Origin: Candidatus Leptovillus affinis
GTDB lineage: Bacteria; Chloroflexota; Anaerolineae; Promineifilales; Promineifilaceae
Length of the DNA: 64,000 bases
Direction: 5' to 3'
Assembly: GCA_016705235.1 (NCBI GenBank)
Contig: JADIYP010000002.1
Location: 434,001-498,000, forward strand
In this document: positions 26,093 through 37,812 of the stretch, piece by piece
Layout: every line of letters starts with the position of its first letter
Position numbering within the stretch: the first letter of the stretch is position 1
Made by a program: the position numbers and the translations under genes
Notes under the pieces: generated by a model
Seen by the model: only the letters and a program-made list of their open reading frames with translations
Told to the model about the DNA's origin: nothing
Database searches by the model: none

Positions 26093-27397
26093 TCATTCAG
26101 CGTATGCAGACATGACCATCGCAGGCGATTCAGCCCATCCTGCCACATGGGCACGCCAGTACACAAACAACCAGACCAGACCAATAACCACCCCGAGCCA
26201 GGCGAAAACGGCCGTAACCTGCCTCACCCCCATCCCTAAAGAATCCTGAGCATATCCGGCGAAAAAAGTTGAAACCGACTGCGTTAAAGTCAATGCCGCA
26301 AACTCAAACGCAAAAACACGCCCCCGAAATCGATCTGGCGTCATAATTTGGAGCAGCGCCGCTGAAAACACCCACACCGTACCCGTGCCCACCGTCCGCA
26401 CCAATGTGCCCGTCAAATAAACCGGCAACGTTCCAGACCATACCAAAATCACAATCCCCACAACCAACAACCCAAAGCCCAGCGAAATCCCCAACAACAT
26501 ACGCTGACGTCGATCCCCCAACCAACGTCGCATCACCAGCGGCCCCAATCCAGTTCCCAACCCACTCACAATATAAATCATGCCCAAGGCAGCCGTGCCC
26601 CCATTCTCAATATGAAAAACCTGCCTAAAAATGGAATCGCTCAACGGAAACACCTGCCCGGCGTAAGTAACTTCCAACACATTAATCCCGCCCCAAACCA
26701 ACGATCCGGCTGCTTTAACCAAAGCAATTGCTAAAATAAACGGCGCCTGCCACAAATAACGAAACCCATCCACAAAATCCAGCCAACCCGTTTGTGGGAG
26801 TTCAACCGATCTCGCCACCACAGGCATCACAACCCGACCAATACACCACGCCGACACCAAAAAAGTCAGGCTGTCTAGCACAAATGCAGTCCCGGCTCCC
26901 AGCGTCGCAGCAACTACCCCCCCCAGAAAAGCCCCAATGGCCAGCATCGTACTCCATGTCAAACTATCCAAAGCATTCGCCGTAACCAAATCTTCCTGAC
27001 TCACAACATTGGCCAAAACCGCATTTCGCGTGGGCGTAAACAATGCGCTCAGAATAAACTGAACTACTGTCAGCACATAAAACAGCCAGATCTGTCCCGA
27101 AGTGCGGATAAACAAAAACCCCAACACAGTCAGGGCGCGAAGGACATCAGAAATAATAAGAATCGTTCGACGATTGAAGCGATCAGCGACCACCCCGGCC
27201 AGTGGACTGAACAAAAAGAGGGGCAAAAATCGAGCCAAAAAAAGGTAGCTTATCGCTACCCCGTTATTGGTTAATTGTGTAATGATCTCGGCCGAAGCTA
27301 ATAAATTAAACCAATCCCCCAACTGGGAAACCACACTCCCCCACCACAAATACCGATACTGGCGATTATTCCTAAGGAGGATGAGGTACTGGTGCAT
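26093..27397 (-). CDS. MFS transporter
   Basis: 434 aa with about 12 hydrophobic helices. Signature after helix 2: SPLAGVVADRFNRRTILIISD (DRxxRR type). Resembles the macrolide-efflux/enterobactin exporter-type MFS branch (MFS_3, N-terminus RNNRQYRYLWWGSVVSQLGDWFN). Substrate unknown. Start ATG 27397 has no clear ribosome site; an ACGGCCGT copy lies right before it. First gene of a probable two-gene operon with 25070-26056. Confidence 0.88.
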   Translation of the reverse strand: MHQYLILLRNNRQYRYLWWGSVVSQLGDWFNLLASAEIITQLTNNGVAISYLFLARFLPLFLFSPLAGVVADRFNRRTILIISDVLRALTVLGFLFIRTSGQIWLFYVLTVVQFILSALFTPTRNAVLANVVSQEDLVTANALDSLTWSTMLAIGAFLGGVVAATLGAGTAFVLDSLTFLVSAWCIGRVVMPVVARSVELPQTGWLDFVDGFRYLWQAPFILAIALVKAAGSLVWGGINVLEVTYAGQVFPLSDSIFRQVFHIENGGTAALGMIYIVSGLGTGLGPLVMRRWLGDRRQRMLLGISLGFGLLVVGIVILVWSGTLPVYLTGTLVRTVGTGTVWVFSAALLQIMTPDRFRGRVFAFEFAALTLTQSVSTFFAGYAQDSLGMGVRQVTAVFAWLGVVIGLVWLFVYWRAHVAGWAESPAMVMSAYAE

Positions 27398-27421
27398 AAC
27401 GGCCGTAAAAAACCTAAAAAA

Positions 27422-27483
27422 AAGAGATTGGCTACTAGAGACTAAAGAATTTACAATTCTTCAGTCCCCAATCTCCAATCTCA
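27422..27483. repeat. Hairpin built from GAGATTGG-type repeats
   Basis: AGAGATTGGCTACTAGAGAC at the left and GTCCCCAATCTCCAATCTC at the right can pair around AAGAATTTACAATTCTT. Lies just after the 5S gene in the transcript direction; same unit family as 53949-53999. Confidence 0.65.
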
Positions 27484-27489
27484 TAAAAA

Positions 27490-27502
27490 AAGGTCTCTTG
27501 GC
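27490..27502 (-). terminator. Terminator/processing stem after 5S rRNA
   Basis: AAAGGTCTCTTGG here pairs with CCAAGAGACCTTT at 27608-27620 on the other side of the 5S gene, 13 bp without mismatch. On the minus strand a T7 run follows, so it may both process 5S and end the operon. Confidence 0.7.
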
Positions 27503-27613
27503 AATGACCTACTCTCCCAGGGGGTCGCCCCCCAAGTACCATCGGCGCTGGCGAACTTAACTTCCGGGTTCGAGATGGAGCCGGGTGTACCCTCGCCGCT
27601 CAAATCACCAAGA
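27497..27613 (-). rRNA. rrf: 5S ribosomal RNA
   Basis: About 117 nt; recognised from the internal GTTCGCCAGCGCCGATGGTA-like segment and the C-rich/G-rich 5S helices. Ends are approximate. Last gene of the rRNA operon. Confidence 0.92.
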
Positions 27614-27688
27614 GACCTTTCTAAAAACAAGTTTAATAAAGATCAAGTAAATGAATAAGGTAACAGGAACTATGTACGAACCAAAATT

Positions 27689-27702
27689 CCGAATTCTCCG
27701 TA
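27689..27702 (-). other. 23S processing stem, 3' strand
   Basis: CCGAATTCTCCGTA pairs with 30667-30680; on both sides complementarity continues imperfectly (GTACG...CGTAC). Expected RNase III-type processing site. Confidence 0.75.
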
Positions 27703-27707
27703 CCATG

Positions 27708-30661
<2,954 letters not shown>

Positions 30662-30812
30662 CATGATACGGAGAATTCGGCATTCTCATACGTACATAAA
30701 AAATTACGCCATTACCTTATTCATTTGTAAACGTGCTTCGCAACAACTCAGTAAGCTGCTGATAACTAGTGCCTTCATAAAGGTAACAGTTATCAATCTC
30801 TTACCGAACAAA

Positions 30813-30836
30813 AAAGCCTAGCGCATAGCTAGGCTA
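30813..30836 (-). terminator. Terminator-like hairpin inside the rRNA operon
   Basis: On the minus strand AGCCTAGC, loop, GCTAGGCT, then TTTTTT, between tRNA-Ala and 23S. It looks like a complete intrinsic terminator within an operon that must read through, implying antitermination or attenuated 23S/5S expression. Confidence 0.7.
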
Positions 30837-30928
30837 AATTAGCTCAACTATATCGGCACTAAAACTTTAATTGCTAATAAAAATAACCAAGATAAAGTTC
30901 CAGAAAGACAAAATGCTTACAACACCAA

Positions 30929-31001
30929 TGGAGATGAGGAGACTCGAACTCCTGACCTCCGCCGTGCAAAGGCGGCGCTCTCCCAACTGAGCTACATCCC
31001 C
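30929..31001 (-). tRNA. tRNA-Ala (TGC)
   Basis: 73 nt, acceptor GGGGATG/CATCTCC with one G-T pair, anticodon TGC in CCTTTGCACGG, TTCGAGT loop. CCA is not encoded. In the 16S-23S spacer. Confidence 0.95.
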
Positions 31002-31015
31002 TCTTGGAGTCAAGG

Positions 31016-31089
31016 TGGGCCTGGTTGGACTCGAACCAACGACCTCTCCCTTATCAGAGGAACGCTCTAACCGGCTGAGCTACAGGCCC
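31016..31089 (-). tRNA. tRNA-Ile (GAT)
   Basis: 74 nt, acceptor GGGCCTG/CAGGCCC, anticodon GAT in CTCTGATAAGG, TTCGAGT loop. CCA not encoded. In the 16S-23S spacer, next to tRNA-Ala. Confidence 0.95.
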
Positions 31090-31162
31090 AAACACGGGCG
31101 TTCACAACTTAATCCTCCAAAAAAGGAAGATTAATTGCTACACCTAAAAAATTTGTTAACAA

Positions 31163-31201
31163 CTTTGACAGCTAAAAAGTGACAAAAACGATAACGCCAG
31201 G
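31163..31201 (-). other. 16S processing stem, 3' strand
   Basis: CTTTGACAGCTAAAAAGTGA and following bases are complementary to 32824-32865 upstream of 16S, closing a long stem around the 16S gene. Confidence 0.75.
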
Positions 31202-31267
31202 CTCTCACCCATAAGGTGATTGACCTAAGAGTTGTCCAGCATCTCACGATGAAGACAGAACTCCTTA

Positions 31268-32769
<1,502 letters not shown>

Positions 32770-32856
32770 AGAAAGTTTAAATCCGTCTTAAACGGACTAC
32801 TGTTTAATTAAAGAAATTACTCACCTGAACGTTACTGCGTTTCTGTCACTTTTTAG

Positions 32857-32869
32857 TTGTCAAAGAGCA
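32857..32869 (-). promoter_or_regulatory. boxA-like antitermination site
   Basis: Minus strand TGCTCTTTGACAA, close to the E. coli rrn boxA TGCTCTTTAACAA, about 90 bases upstream of 16S. Fits Nus-factor antitermination of the rRNA operon. Confidence 0.6.
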
Positions 32870-32880
32870 CAAGGTCGTTG

Positions 32881-32908
32881 ATTCTAACACTCTAATTTCT
32901 TTCGTCAA
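32881..32908 (-). promoter_or_regulatory. rrn promoter P1 (proximal)
   Basis: Minus strand TTGACG, 16-base spacer, TAGAAT. About 110 bases upstream of the 16S start and just before boxA. Confidence 0.65.
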
Positions 32909-32924
32909 GAGCAATTTTGAGGAC

Positions 32925-32946
32925 AAAAAAACGGCCCCAGAGCCGC
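32925..32946 (-). terminator. Terminator-like hairpin between rrn promoters P2 and P1
   Basis: Minus strand CGGCTCTGGGGCCG followed by TTTTTTTT. Short stem, strong U-tract. Would separate transcripts from P2/P3 from those of P1. Confidence 0.5.
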
Positions 32947-33043
32947 TCTTAGCTACTTCGATTTCAAATCTTTTTAGACCTTGATTTTGTTGTGTCGATG
33001 TTCCGTTTTTCGGCGACATCTTCGTGTCTTACCACGATGAAGA

Positions 33044-33071
33044 ATTCTAGCACAGTAAATTTTCTTGTCAA
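33044..33071 (-). promoter_or_regulatory. rrn promoter P2
   Basis: Minus strand TTGACA, 16-base spacer, TAGAAT. Followed by the hairpin GATGTCGCCGAAAAACGGAA-type at 32997-33020, also found after P3. Confidence 0.65.
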
Positions 33072-33201
33072 GGGCAATCTCTAACGAATTTTTTAAGAGA
33101 TTGCTCTTAGCAAGAACTTTTGGTTCTGCACCAAAAATTATTTAGCTGTGTCAGTGTTCCGATTTTTTTCGGCTACATCTGTGTGCCATCAACAGTGTGG
33201 G

Positions 33202-33230
33202 ATAATAGCATGGACCGCGGGAGGTGTCAA
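33202..33230 (-). promoter_or_regulatory. rrn promoter P3 (distal)
   Basis: Minus strand TTGACA, 17-base spacer, TATTAT. The leader has a copy of the P2 leader hairpin (33152-33179) and a further hairpin GCAATCTCT...AGAGATTGC at 33074-33104. The stretch 33231-33527 holds no other feature I recognise. Confidence 0.65.
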
Positions 33231-33527
33231 GGAATTCATGAAAGTAATTTTACTTTTGGTGCGGTTATTTGTTGCGACCTCGAGTTCTTTGCTATCAACT
33301 ATCCAGTTTTTGACAGAATAGTTACTATAGATTCGATGTCACTATCGCCCTCCCAATCATTCCAATCTCCCTATTTGCGCACCCGGTTGCTTCCGAGTTG
33401 CTGGTATTCGTGCAAACAGAAGCCATCTCACCAAGCCCACCGCCCTGCAGAGGCAAAAACATGTACCTTGACCGATACTACTATACGCAACCCGCGCGTT
33501 GCAAAAAGTCAATTATTTATGAGTAGC

Positions 33528-34076
33528 TCACAAATAATTACCCAGTATTCTTTTTCTGGCCTCTGCAAGGGTTTTAACGTCGGTAAAATCTCGTGTTTCA
33601 AGGTAATTTGCAAGTAGTACAAGCGCCAAGCTGAAGGTTTCGCTGCGGTTAGCTCCAAAAGCGGCATTTAGTGTCCCATGGGCACGGCCAAGTTCAATAA
33701 CTTCTTGAGGGGAGACGCGAATTGATGTCCATTTGCGTTCTGGAGACTTCTCTGGCACTGACAGATCCCAAAGTAGATAAATCGATTCGAGGTCGGTGAC
33801 CCCTTCTGGGATTTCACGATTTCGGTCAGCTACTGCACGATGCAGGGCTTCAAGTCTTGCTGTAAGGATAGCTACGGCCAAATCCGGCAAATCGGCTCTT
33901 GAAAAATTTTCTGGCAGCAATTTTGCCAAGCGCTTGATCTCTTGCTTTTCTTCAGCAGAAATAGCGACATATACGTTTTGCCGGCTTACTGAATGCGGAG
34001 GTCGACCACGTCTTGGTTTGTCCTTGAGGAGTTCAGCAAGTGTACTGGTGCGGTCTTTGTTTTGTTGACTGCTCAT
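33528..34076 (-). CDS. AT-hook protein next to an ExeA-like ATPase
   Basis: 182 aa. N-terminal basic region with an AT-hook core (KPRRGRPPHS, residues 20-29), then RQNVYVAISAEEKQEIKRLAKLL, which looks like a ribbon-helix-helix or short helical DNA-binding start, followed by an all-helical remainder. No family recognised. Downstream of the ATPase gene by 36 bases on the same strand, so a two-gene operon. No ACGGCCGT copies, and lower G+C than neighbours, suggest acquisition. Probable DNA-binding partner of the ATPase (inference). Confidence 0.75.
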   Translation of the reverse strand: MSSQQNKDRTSTLAELLKDKPRRGRPPHSVSRQNVYVAISAEEKQEIKRLAKLLPENFSRADLPDLAVAILTARLEALHRAVADRNREIPEGVTDLESIYLLWDLSVPEKSPERKWTSIRVSPQEVIELGRAHGTLNAAFGANRSETFSLALVLLANYLETRDFTDVKTLAEARKRILGNYL

Positions 34077-34112
34077 ATTGGTTTAGCTGGTCAAACTGAA
34101 TTATCTAGGAGA

Positions 34113-34985
34113 TTAAACAGCCTGGCGATAGTCGTGATGATCTTCCAAAAATTTTGCCACAAAGTCTCCGTCTACCACCAAACCGTTATTGATTAACAGT
34201 TCTAAGCACAGATGAAGGCATAACAGGCAAATGCTGCGAGGGTATCCGCGAGTTTCTCGCCATATAGGCATGATAGCATCTTCTGTAAACAGCGGTGGCT
34301 GTTTACTACCTCTTCCGGCAGCGAGTAAGCGGTATTCTATTAAGGAACGTGTATCGTCAGGGGTTAGGGGATCCAGGGAGGATCGGGTAGCGACCCGATC
34401 GTTGAAGTCAGGAACTTCCCGCAAGTTAATATCCAGTTCAGGCCGGCCGAGCAATACTAGTTGATACGCTTTCCCTCCGCGGGGATCTCTAAAATTGAGT
34501 AATCGACGCAATTCGACGAACTGCTCTGGCCCCAATTCGTGGGCTTCATCAATAATGATGAGCGGGAGGATGCCCTCTGCGGTTCTGTCGATGAGGAAGG
34601 CCCGAAATTCATTAAGTTGATCTTCTGTTGCGCGCCTCGTTCGCAAGCCAAATTCGGCTGCGATACGGCGCAGTAATAGAAGGCCACTTTTTTTGGGGGT
34701 TTCGTCGATTTTGGCGGCAACGAAGTCGGGACGACGATGATAACGGCTGTGAAACCAAGAGGCTAGTGTGGTCTTGCCTGTTCCGATTTCACCAACGATT
34801 ACGGATGCACCCTGACCTGCTTCTACCATATAGCTTACTTTAGAAAGGGCTCGTCTGGTTTCTGTGGAAAGGTACATAAACCGTGGATCGGCTTCTATGG
34901 TGAAGGGGGGTACGACAACACCCAGCCGATCCCATTCCGGTTTGTAGTGTTCAATTTCGAATCCGAATTGGGGATTTGTACTCAT
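34113..34985 (-). CDS. ExeA/MuB/TnsC-like AAA ATPase
   Basis: 290 aa. Typical of the AAA_22 (COG3267 ExeA / MuB / TniB) group: FTIEADPRFMYLSTETRRAL at the start, Walker A GEIGTGKTT (~ residues 66-74), Walker B LIIIDEAHEL, sensor-1 LVLLGRPEL, and arginine-containing ATP-sensing helix (GYPRSICLLCLHLC). In known systems such ATPases load or select DNA targets for transposases (MuB, TnsC, TniB) or assemble secretin machinery (ExeA). No transposase or secretion gene is adjacent. The promoter suggests leaderless mRNA starting at the ATG. Confidence 0.85.
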   Translation of the reverse strand: MSTNPQFGFEIEHYKPEWDRLGVVVPPFTIEADPRFMYLSTETRRALSKVSYMVEAGQGASVIVGEIGTGKTTLASWFHSRYHRRPDFVAAKIDETPKKSGLLLLRRIAAEFGLRTRRATEDQLNEFRAFLIDRTAEGILPLIIIDEAHELGPEQFVELRRLLNFRDPRGGKAYQLVLLGRPELDINLREVPDFNDRVATRSSLDPLTPDDTRSLIEYRLLAAGRGSKQPPLFTEDAIMPIWRETRGYPRSICLLCLHLCLELLINNGLVVDGDFVAKFLEDHHDYRQAV

Positions 34986-34991
34986 TATAAT

Positions 34992-35020
34992 ATGTTATAT
35001 AAGTCCATTTTTCTTGTCAA
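34992..35020 (-). promoter_or_regulatory. Promoter of the ATPase/AT-hook operon
   Basis: Minus strand TTGACA at 35015-35020 with a -10 of TAACAT (17-base spacer) or TATAAC (15). Predicted transcript start is at or within two bases of the ATG at 34985, so there is no room for a ribosome site. Confidence 0.55.
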
Positions 35021-35073
35021 GTGCCGAATAATCAACCAAGCATCGAGTTTTGGGGTATATACTACGGCATCAC

Positions 35074-35100
35074 AATGAATCTATATGCTATAGATTCATT
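35074..35100. promoter_or_regulatory. Perfect 27-bp palindrome between divergent promoters
   Basis: Arms AATGAATCTATA and TATAGATTCATT around TGC. Its right end overlaps the -35 (TTGACA, 35099-35104) of a + strand promoter and it lies 54 bases above the -35 of the ATPase operon. A likely operator for a dimeric repressor. Confidence 0.7.
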
Positions 35101-35127
35101 GACATAGTATGTTATTTTTGCTAGACT
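35099..35127 (+). promoter_or_regulatory. Promoter reading rightwards from the palindrome
   Basis: TTGACA, 17-base spacer, TAGACT. Its transcript would run toward the small RNA terminator at 35222-35247 and carries no gene I can recognise, so it may be a second, convergent short RNA. Confidence 0.5.
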
Positions 35128-35213
35128 GTCGTTTAGTGTGGTGTATAGGAGTCATTGGTGCTTATTCGGTTTATTAAGACTGATGGCCTGTACTTTTTTA
35201 TAGTGTGTTTGAT

Positions 35214-35361
35214 AAATAAAAAGGCCAAGCGTAGTAACGCTTGGCCTAGAGTGGTATAAGCAAGCTACCTAATCACGCTGTTTTGGTGCCGCCAACACCT
35301 TCAGCTAATACGCCCCTTAATTGGGGAGGGGGGTTTTTTGCCCCTGGTAGCTCACTAGCTA
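35214..35361 (-). ncRNA. Candidate small RNA, about 148 nt
   Basis: Minus strand. Promoter TTGACA (35391-35396), 17-base spacer, TATGCT (35368-35373); start near 35361. Ends at a strong terminator: AGGCCAAGCG / CGCTTGGCCT (10-bp perfect, 35222-35247) followed by TTTTTATTT. Between them an outer helix AGTGAGCTACC / GGTAGCTTGCT (11 bp) encloses three hairpins: GGGGC-A6-CCCC, CCCC-AATTAA-GGGG and GGTG-TTGGCGG-CACC. No open frame. Not 6S, SRP, tmRNA or RNase P by any hallmark I can see. Confidence 0.7.
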
Positions 35362-35367
35362 GGTAAG

Positions 35368-35396
35368 AGCATAACATAGGCAGACATAGCTGTCAA
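35368..35396 (-). promoter_or_regulatory. Promoter of the candidate small RNA
   Basis: TTGACA - 17 bases - TATGCT on the minus strand, close to consensus. Confidence 0.65.
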
Positions 35397-35436
35397 TGAC
35401 GTTTTATGTAGTGTTGAGACAGTTTATGTTTAGTTT

Positions 35437-36738
35437 ATGTTGCCTGTTTCTTGCCTGGAAACAGAGCAAGATGTGGTTAGCCAACTCAAAAAGGCTTCGT
35501 CTGAAGTTCTGGCAGCTCAAGCAAGACTGACCGAACTTCGGCGGCAACGACAGATAATTCGACAAATATCTGGCTTAGAAGAGGCGGGACATGTGCACGG
35601 CCGTTCCCCTTTCCTTGCCTCTTCCTGCTGTTCCCAGCAACCCACGTTGCAATCCATTCGGGCTAATCTTGATAATTTGCCGTTACACCTGGGCTGGGGA
35701 AGCTCAGCCCTGACGGCCGTTCTGCGCCCACATCATCACCCGCTACCTCCAGCTTCTATCTCCGCAGTACAACCTGCTGCCATTCAAGAAAAACGGCCGT
35801 CTCCAACGGCCGTTTTTAAACTCTATCCCGACCTGGCCCTGGCTATGCTGCGCACAAACCAGACGGCCGTTGGTCGGATCTGGTTTGTGCTGCGCGAGGT
35901 GGATACACGCGGCGCGGGCTGGGTCAGCGAAGAGCAGTGCCGCGCTCTGCTCACCGAGCGCGATTCGACGTGGCGGGTTTGCGGCTGGCGGCAGCTGCGA
36001 AATTTGCTGCGGCGCGGAGAAGGGATTTTCTGGCAGCGGCGGAACGGCCGTATTTGGCTGGCTTCCGTTGCCAAAGCAGCAGCCGCGCTGCAAGTGGAAC
36101 GGCTTATACAGCGGCCGACGGCCGTTCCCGTAACCATACTGACGGCAAAATTGAGCGTGGTTCGGGCACATTTTTATGCCAGTTTCCACAGCAGTCGTCA
36201 GACCGCAGATACTGGCCGCCAAAAACCCGTTGCTCGCGCCACACTGAACGATCTCACCACCTTAACCCCCAAAACCCAGCGGGCTTATGAACAAACGGCC
36301 CATGTTAAAGCACAGGCTAATTTTGCCGTTGGAAAACCCAGCTCGCCTGAGCGGTTACAGGAGACCGCCTGGAAAAAAGGAGCTGCGTCGTTCGAATTGG
36401 TCGACCGCAACGGCCGTCAGGGAAAAACAGGCGCGACGTATGTGGCCTGGCAACTACCAAACAGCTACCGTGGACCGCATCGGATTATGGCGCGGGGCCG
36501 GCAGAAACAGATCAATCGTGAACTGACAGACCTGTTTATGAAAGGGATGACGGGGAACGGTCAGAAAGGGATTGATCAACGCACCTGCCTGGTCCAGCGG
36601 TATTTTCGCAACGGCCGTCTCGCCGCCCAGGCTTTTAACCAGGGTAAAATCAGCGGAGAGCTGTATTGGTGCAGCCCGCAGCCGGCTCAAGCAACCTCTT
36701 ACCGGCGCGTCTGGCATGTCATAGGCCAGACGGGGTGA
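35437..36738 (+). CDS. Unrecognised 433-aa protein with coiled coil and possible winged helix
   Basis: ATG 35437 follows an in-frame stop by two codons and has no ribosome site; a -35/-10-like pair (TTGAGA, TATGTT) overlaps it, so the mRNA could be leaderless. Residues ~8-45 are heptad-like (VVSQLKKASSEVLAAQARLT); ~120-215 has helix-helix-strand spacing typical of a winged helix (LREVDTRGAGWVSEEQCRAL ... GIFWQRRNGRIWLASVAKA). The C-terminal ~130 residues, with NSYRGPHR and GRQKQINREL, look conserved but I cannot name them. Holds about nine ACGGCCGT copies, unlike the neighbouring operon, so it has been resident longer (inference). Confidence 0.65.
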   Translation: MLPVSCLETEQDVVSQLKKASSEVLAAQARLTELRRQRQIIRQISGLEEAGHVHGRSPFLASSCCSQQPTLQSIRANLDNLPLHLGWGSSALTAVLRPHHHPLPPASISAVQPAAIQEKRPSPTAVFKLYPDLALAMLRTNQTAVGRIWFVLREVDTRGAGWVSEEQCRALLTERDSTWRVCGWRQLRNLLRRGEGIFWQRRNGRIWLASVAKAAAALQVERLIQRPTAVPVTILTAKLSVVRAHFYASFHSSRQTADTGRQKPVARATLNDLTTLTPKTQRAYEQTAHVKAQANFAVGKPSSPERLQETAWKKGAASFELVDRNGRQGKTGATYVAWQLPNSYRGPHRIMARGRQKQINRELTDLFMKGMTGNGQKGIDQRTCLVQRYFRNGRLAAQAFNQGKISGELYWCSPQPAQATSYRRVWHVIGQTG

Positions 36739-36805
36739 TTTTTTTGCAGCCAGGGTCGGAAGTAATTTACCCCCGTTATAGGGATACTATGCTATTATTT
36801 GCCCT

Positions 36806-37708
36806 ATGAAGATTTACACACTCGACCTGAATTTCCAACATGTTCCCCAAACAATTGCGTCGTACCTCATCGTGGGCACCGCAGGGCCGGTACTCGTGGA
36901 AACTGGGCCTGGTTCCACCCTGCCCTTCCTGCATGCTGAATTGGCCAGACATGGTTTTCAACCTGCCGATATACGCCATGTTCTTGTGACCCATATTCAC
37001 CTTGACCATGCCGGCGCGGCTGGCTGGTGGGCGCAGCACGGCGCGCAAATTTACGTGCACCAATTTGGCGCTCAACATCTCATCAACCCGGAGCGGTTGT
37101 TGCAGAGCGCAACGCGGATTTATGGCGACAAAATGGATGTGTTATGGGGTGAATTTTTACCATCACCGGCCGAACAGGTGACGCTGGTGCATGATGGCGA
37201 TGTGCTTGAGGTGGCCGGTTTGAAGTTTACAGCGATTGAGTCGCCAGGCCACGCCCGACACCATCATGTGTTTCGCCTGGGTGACGTGGCTTTTACTGGC
37301 GATGCGGCCGGTATCCATTTGCCCGATATGCCAATGATTGATGTGCCTGCTCCACCGCCAGAGTTTGAACTGGAAGTGTGGGAAGCAACCATTGATCGAC
37401 TGCTGTCAGAAAACTTTACTCAACTCTATCCTACCCATTTTGGAGCGTTGGATAATGTGACGGAACACCTGACGACGCTAAAGAAGTTGATGCGCGAAAC
37501 GGCCGTTACCATCAAAACCCATCTCGATGGCGGCATGGAACGTGACGAACTGGTGGAGACCTACAACAACTGGAACCGTGCCCGCGCCCGAAAAGCAGGC
37601 ATGAACGATACCGCCATCCACCAATACGAAACTTCCAACCCCTGGTATATGTCTGTGGATGGCATCAGCCGTTACTGGCGCAAACGGGAAAAGCCGACCG
37701 GAGGCTAG
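36806..37708 (+). CDS. MBL-fold metallo-hydrolase
   Basis: 300 aa, ATG 36806, no strong ribosome site. Metal ligands: HIHLDHAG (HxHxDH, residues ~65-70), later His in GHARHHH, Asp in FTGDAAG and a C-terminal His (YPTHFG). Resembles the glyoxalase-II/hydroxyacylglutathione-hydrolase-like branch, substrate unknown. C-terminal ~90 residues are helical (MBL-associated extension, TLKKLMRETAVTIKTHLDGG). The stop codon TAG lies in the end of element C copy 1. Confidence 0.88.
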   Translation: MKIYTLDLNFQHVPQTIASYLIVGTAGPVLVETGPGSTLPFLHAELARHGFQPADIRHVLVTHIHLDHAGAAGWWAQHGAQIYVHQFGAQHLINPERLLQSATRIYGDKMDVLWGEFLPSPAEQVTLVHDGDVLEVAGLKFTAIESPGHARHHHVFRLGDVAFTGDAAGIHLPDMPMIDVPAPPPEFELEVWEATIDRLLSENFTQLYPTHFGALDNVTEHLTTLKKLMRETAVTIKTHLDGGMERDELVETYNNWNRARARKAGMNDTAIHQYETSNPWYMSVDGISRYWRKREKPTGG

Positions 37709-37812
37709 CAGTTTGTCGGAAAAGTCCCCGTAGCCGCGGTTTCTTACCGCGTCTTCCAGAGGCGGGGTAAGGATACCCCGGCTACAAAAGCGGTTCTCCG
37801 ACAGACTGCTAG
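37705..37812. mobile_element. Palindromic element C, copy 1
   Basis: Ends CTAGCAGTTTGTCGGAAAAG and ...TTCTCCGACAGACTGCTAG are inverted repeats; the core holds the GTAGCCGCGG hairpin. The stop codons of both convergent flanking genes (37706-37708 and 37809-37811) are read from CTAG at the two ends. Confidence 0.8.

Noticed and set aside
34113..34985. Tn7-like or CRISPR-associated transposon
   Set aside because: Only the ATPase is present; no TnsA/B, TniQ, Cas or transposon ends found.
35214..35361. 6S RNA or another named RNA
   Set aside because: The three-hairpin core and short outer helix do not fit the rod-like 6S; no SRP, tmRNA or RNase P hallmarks.
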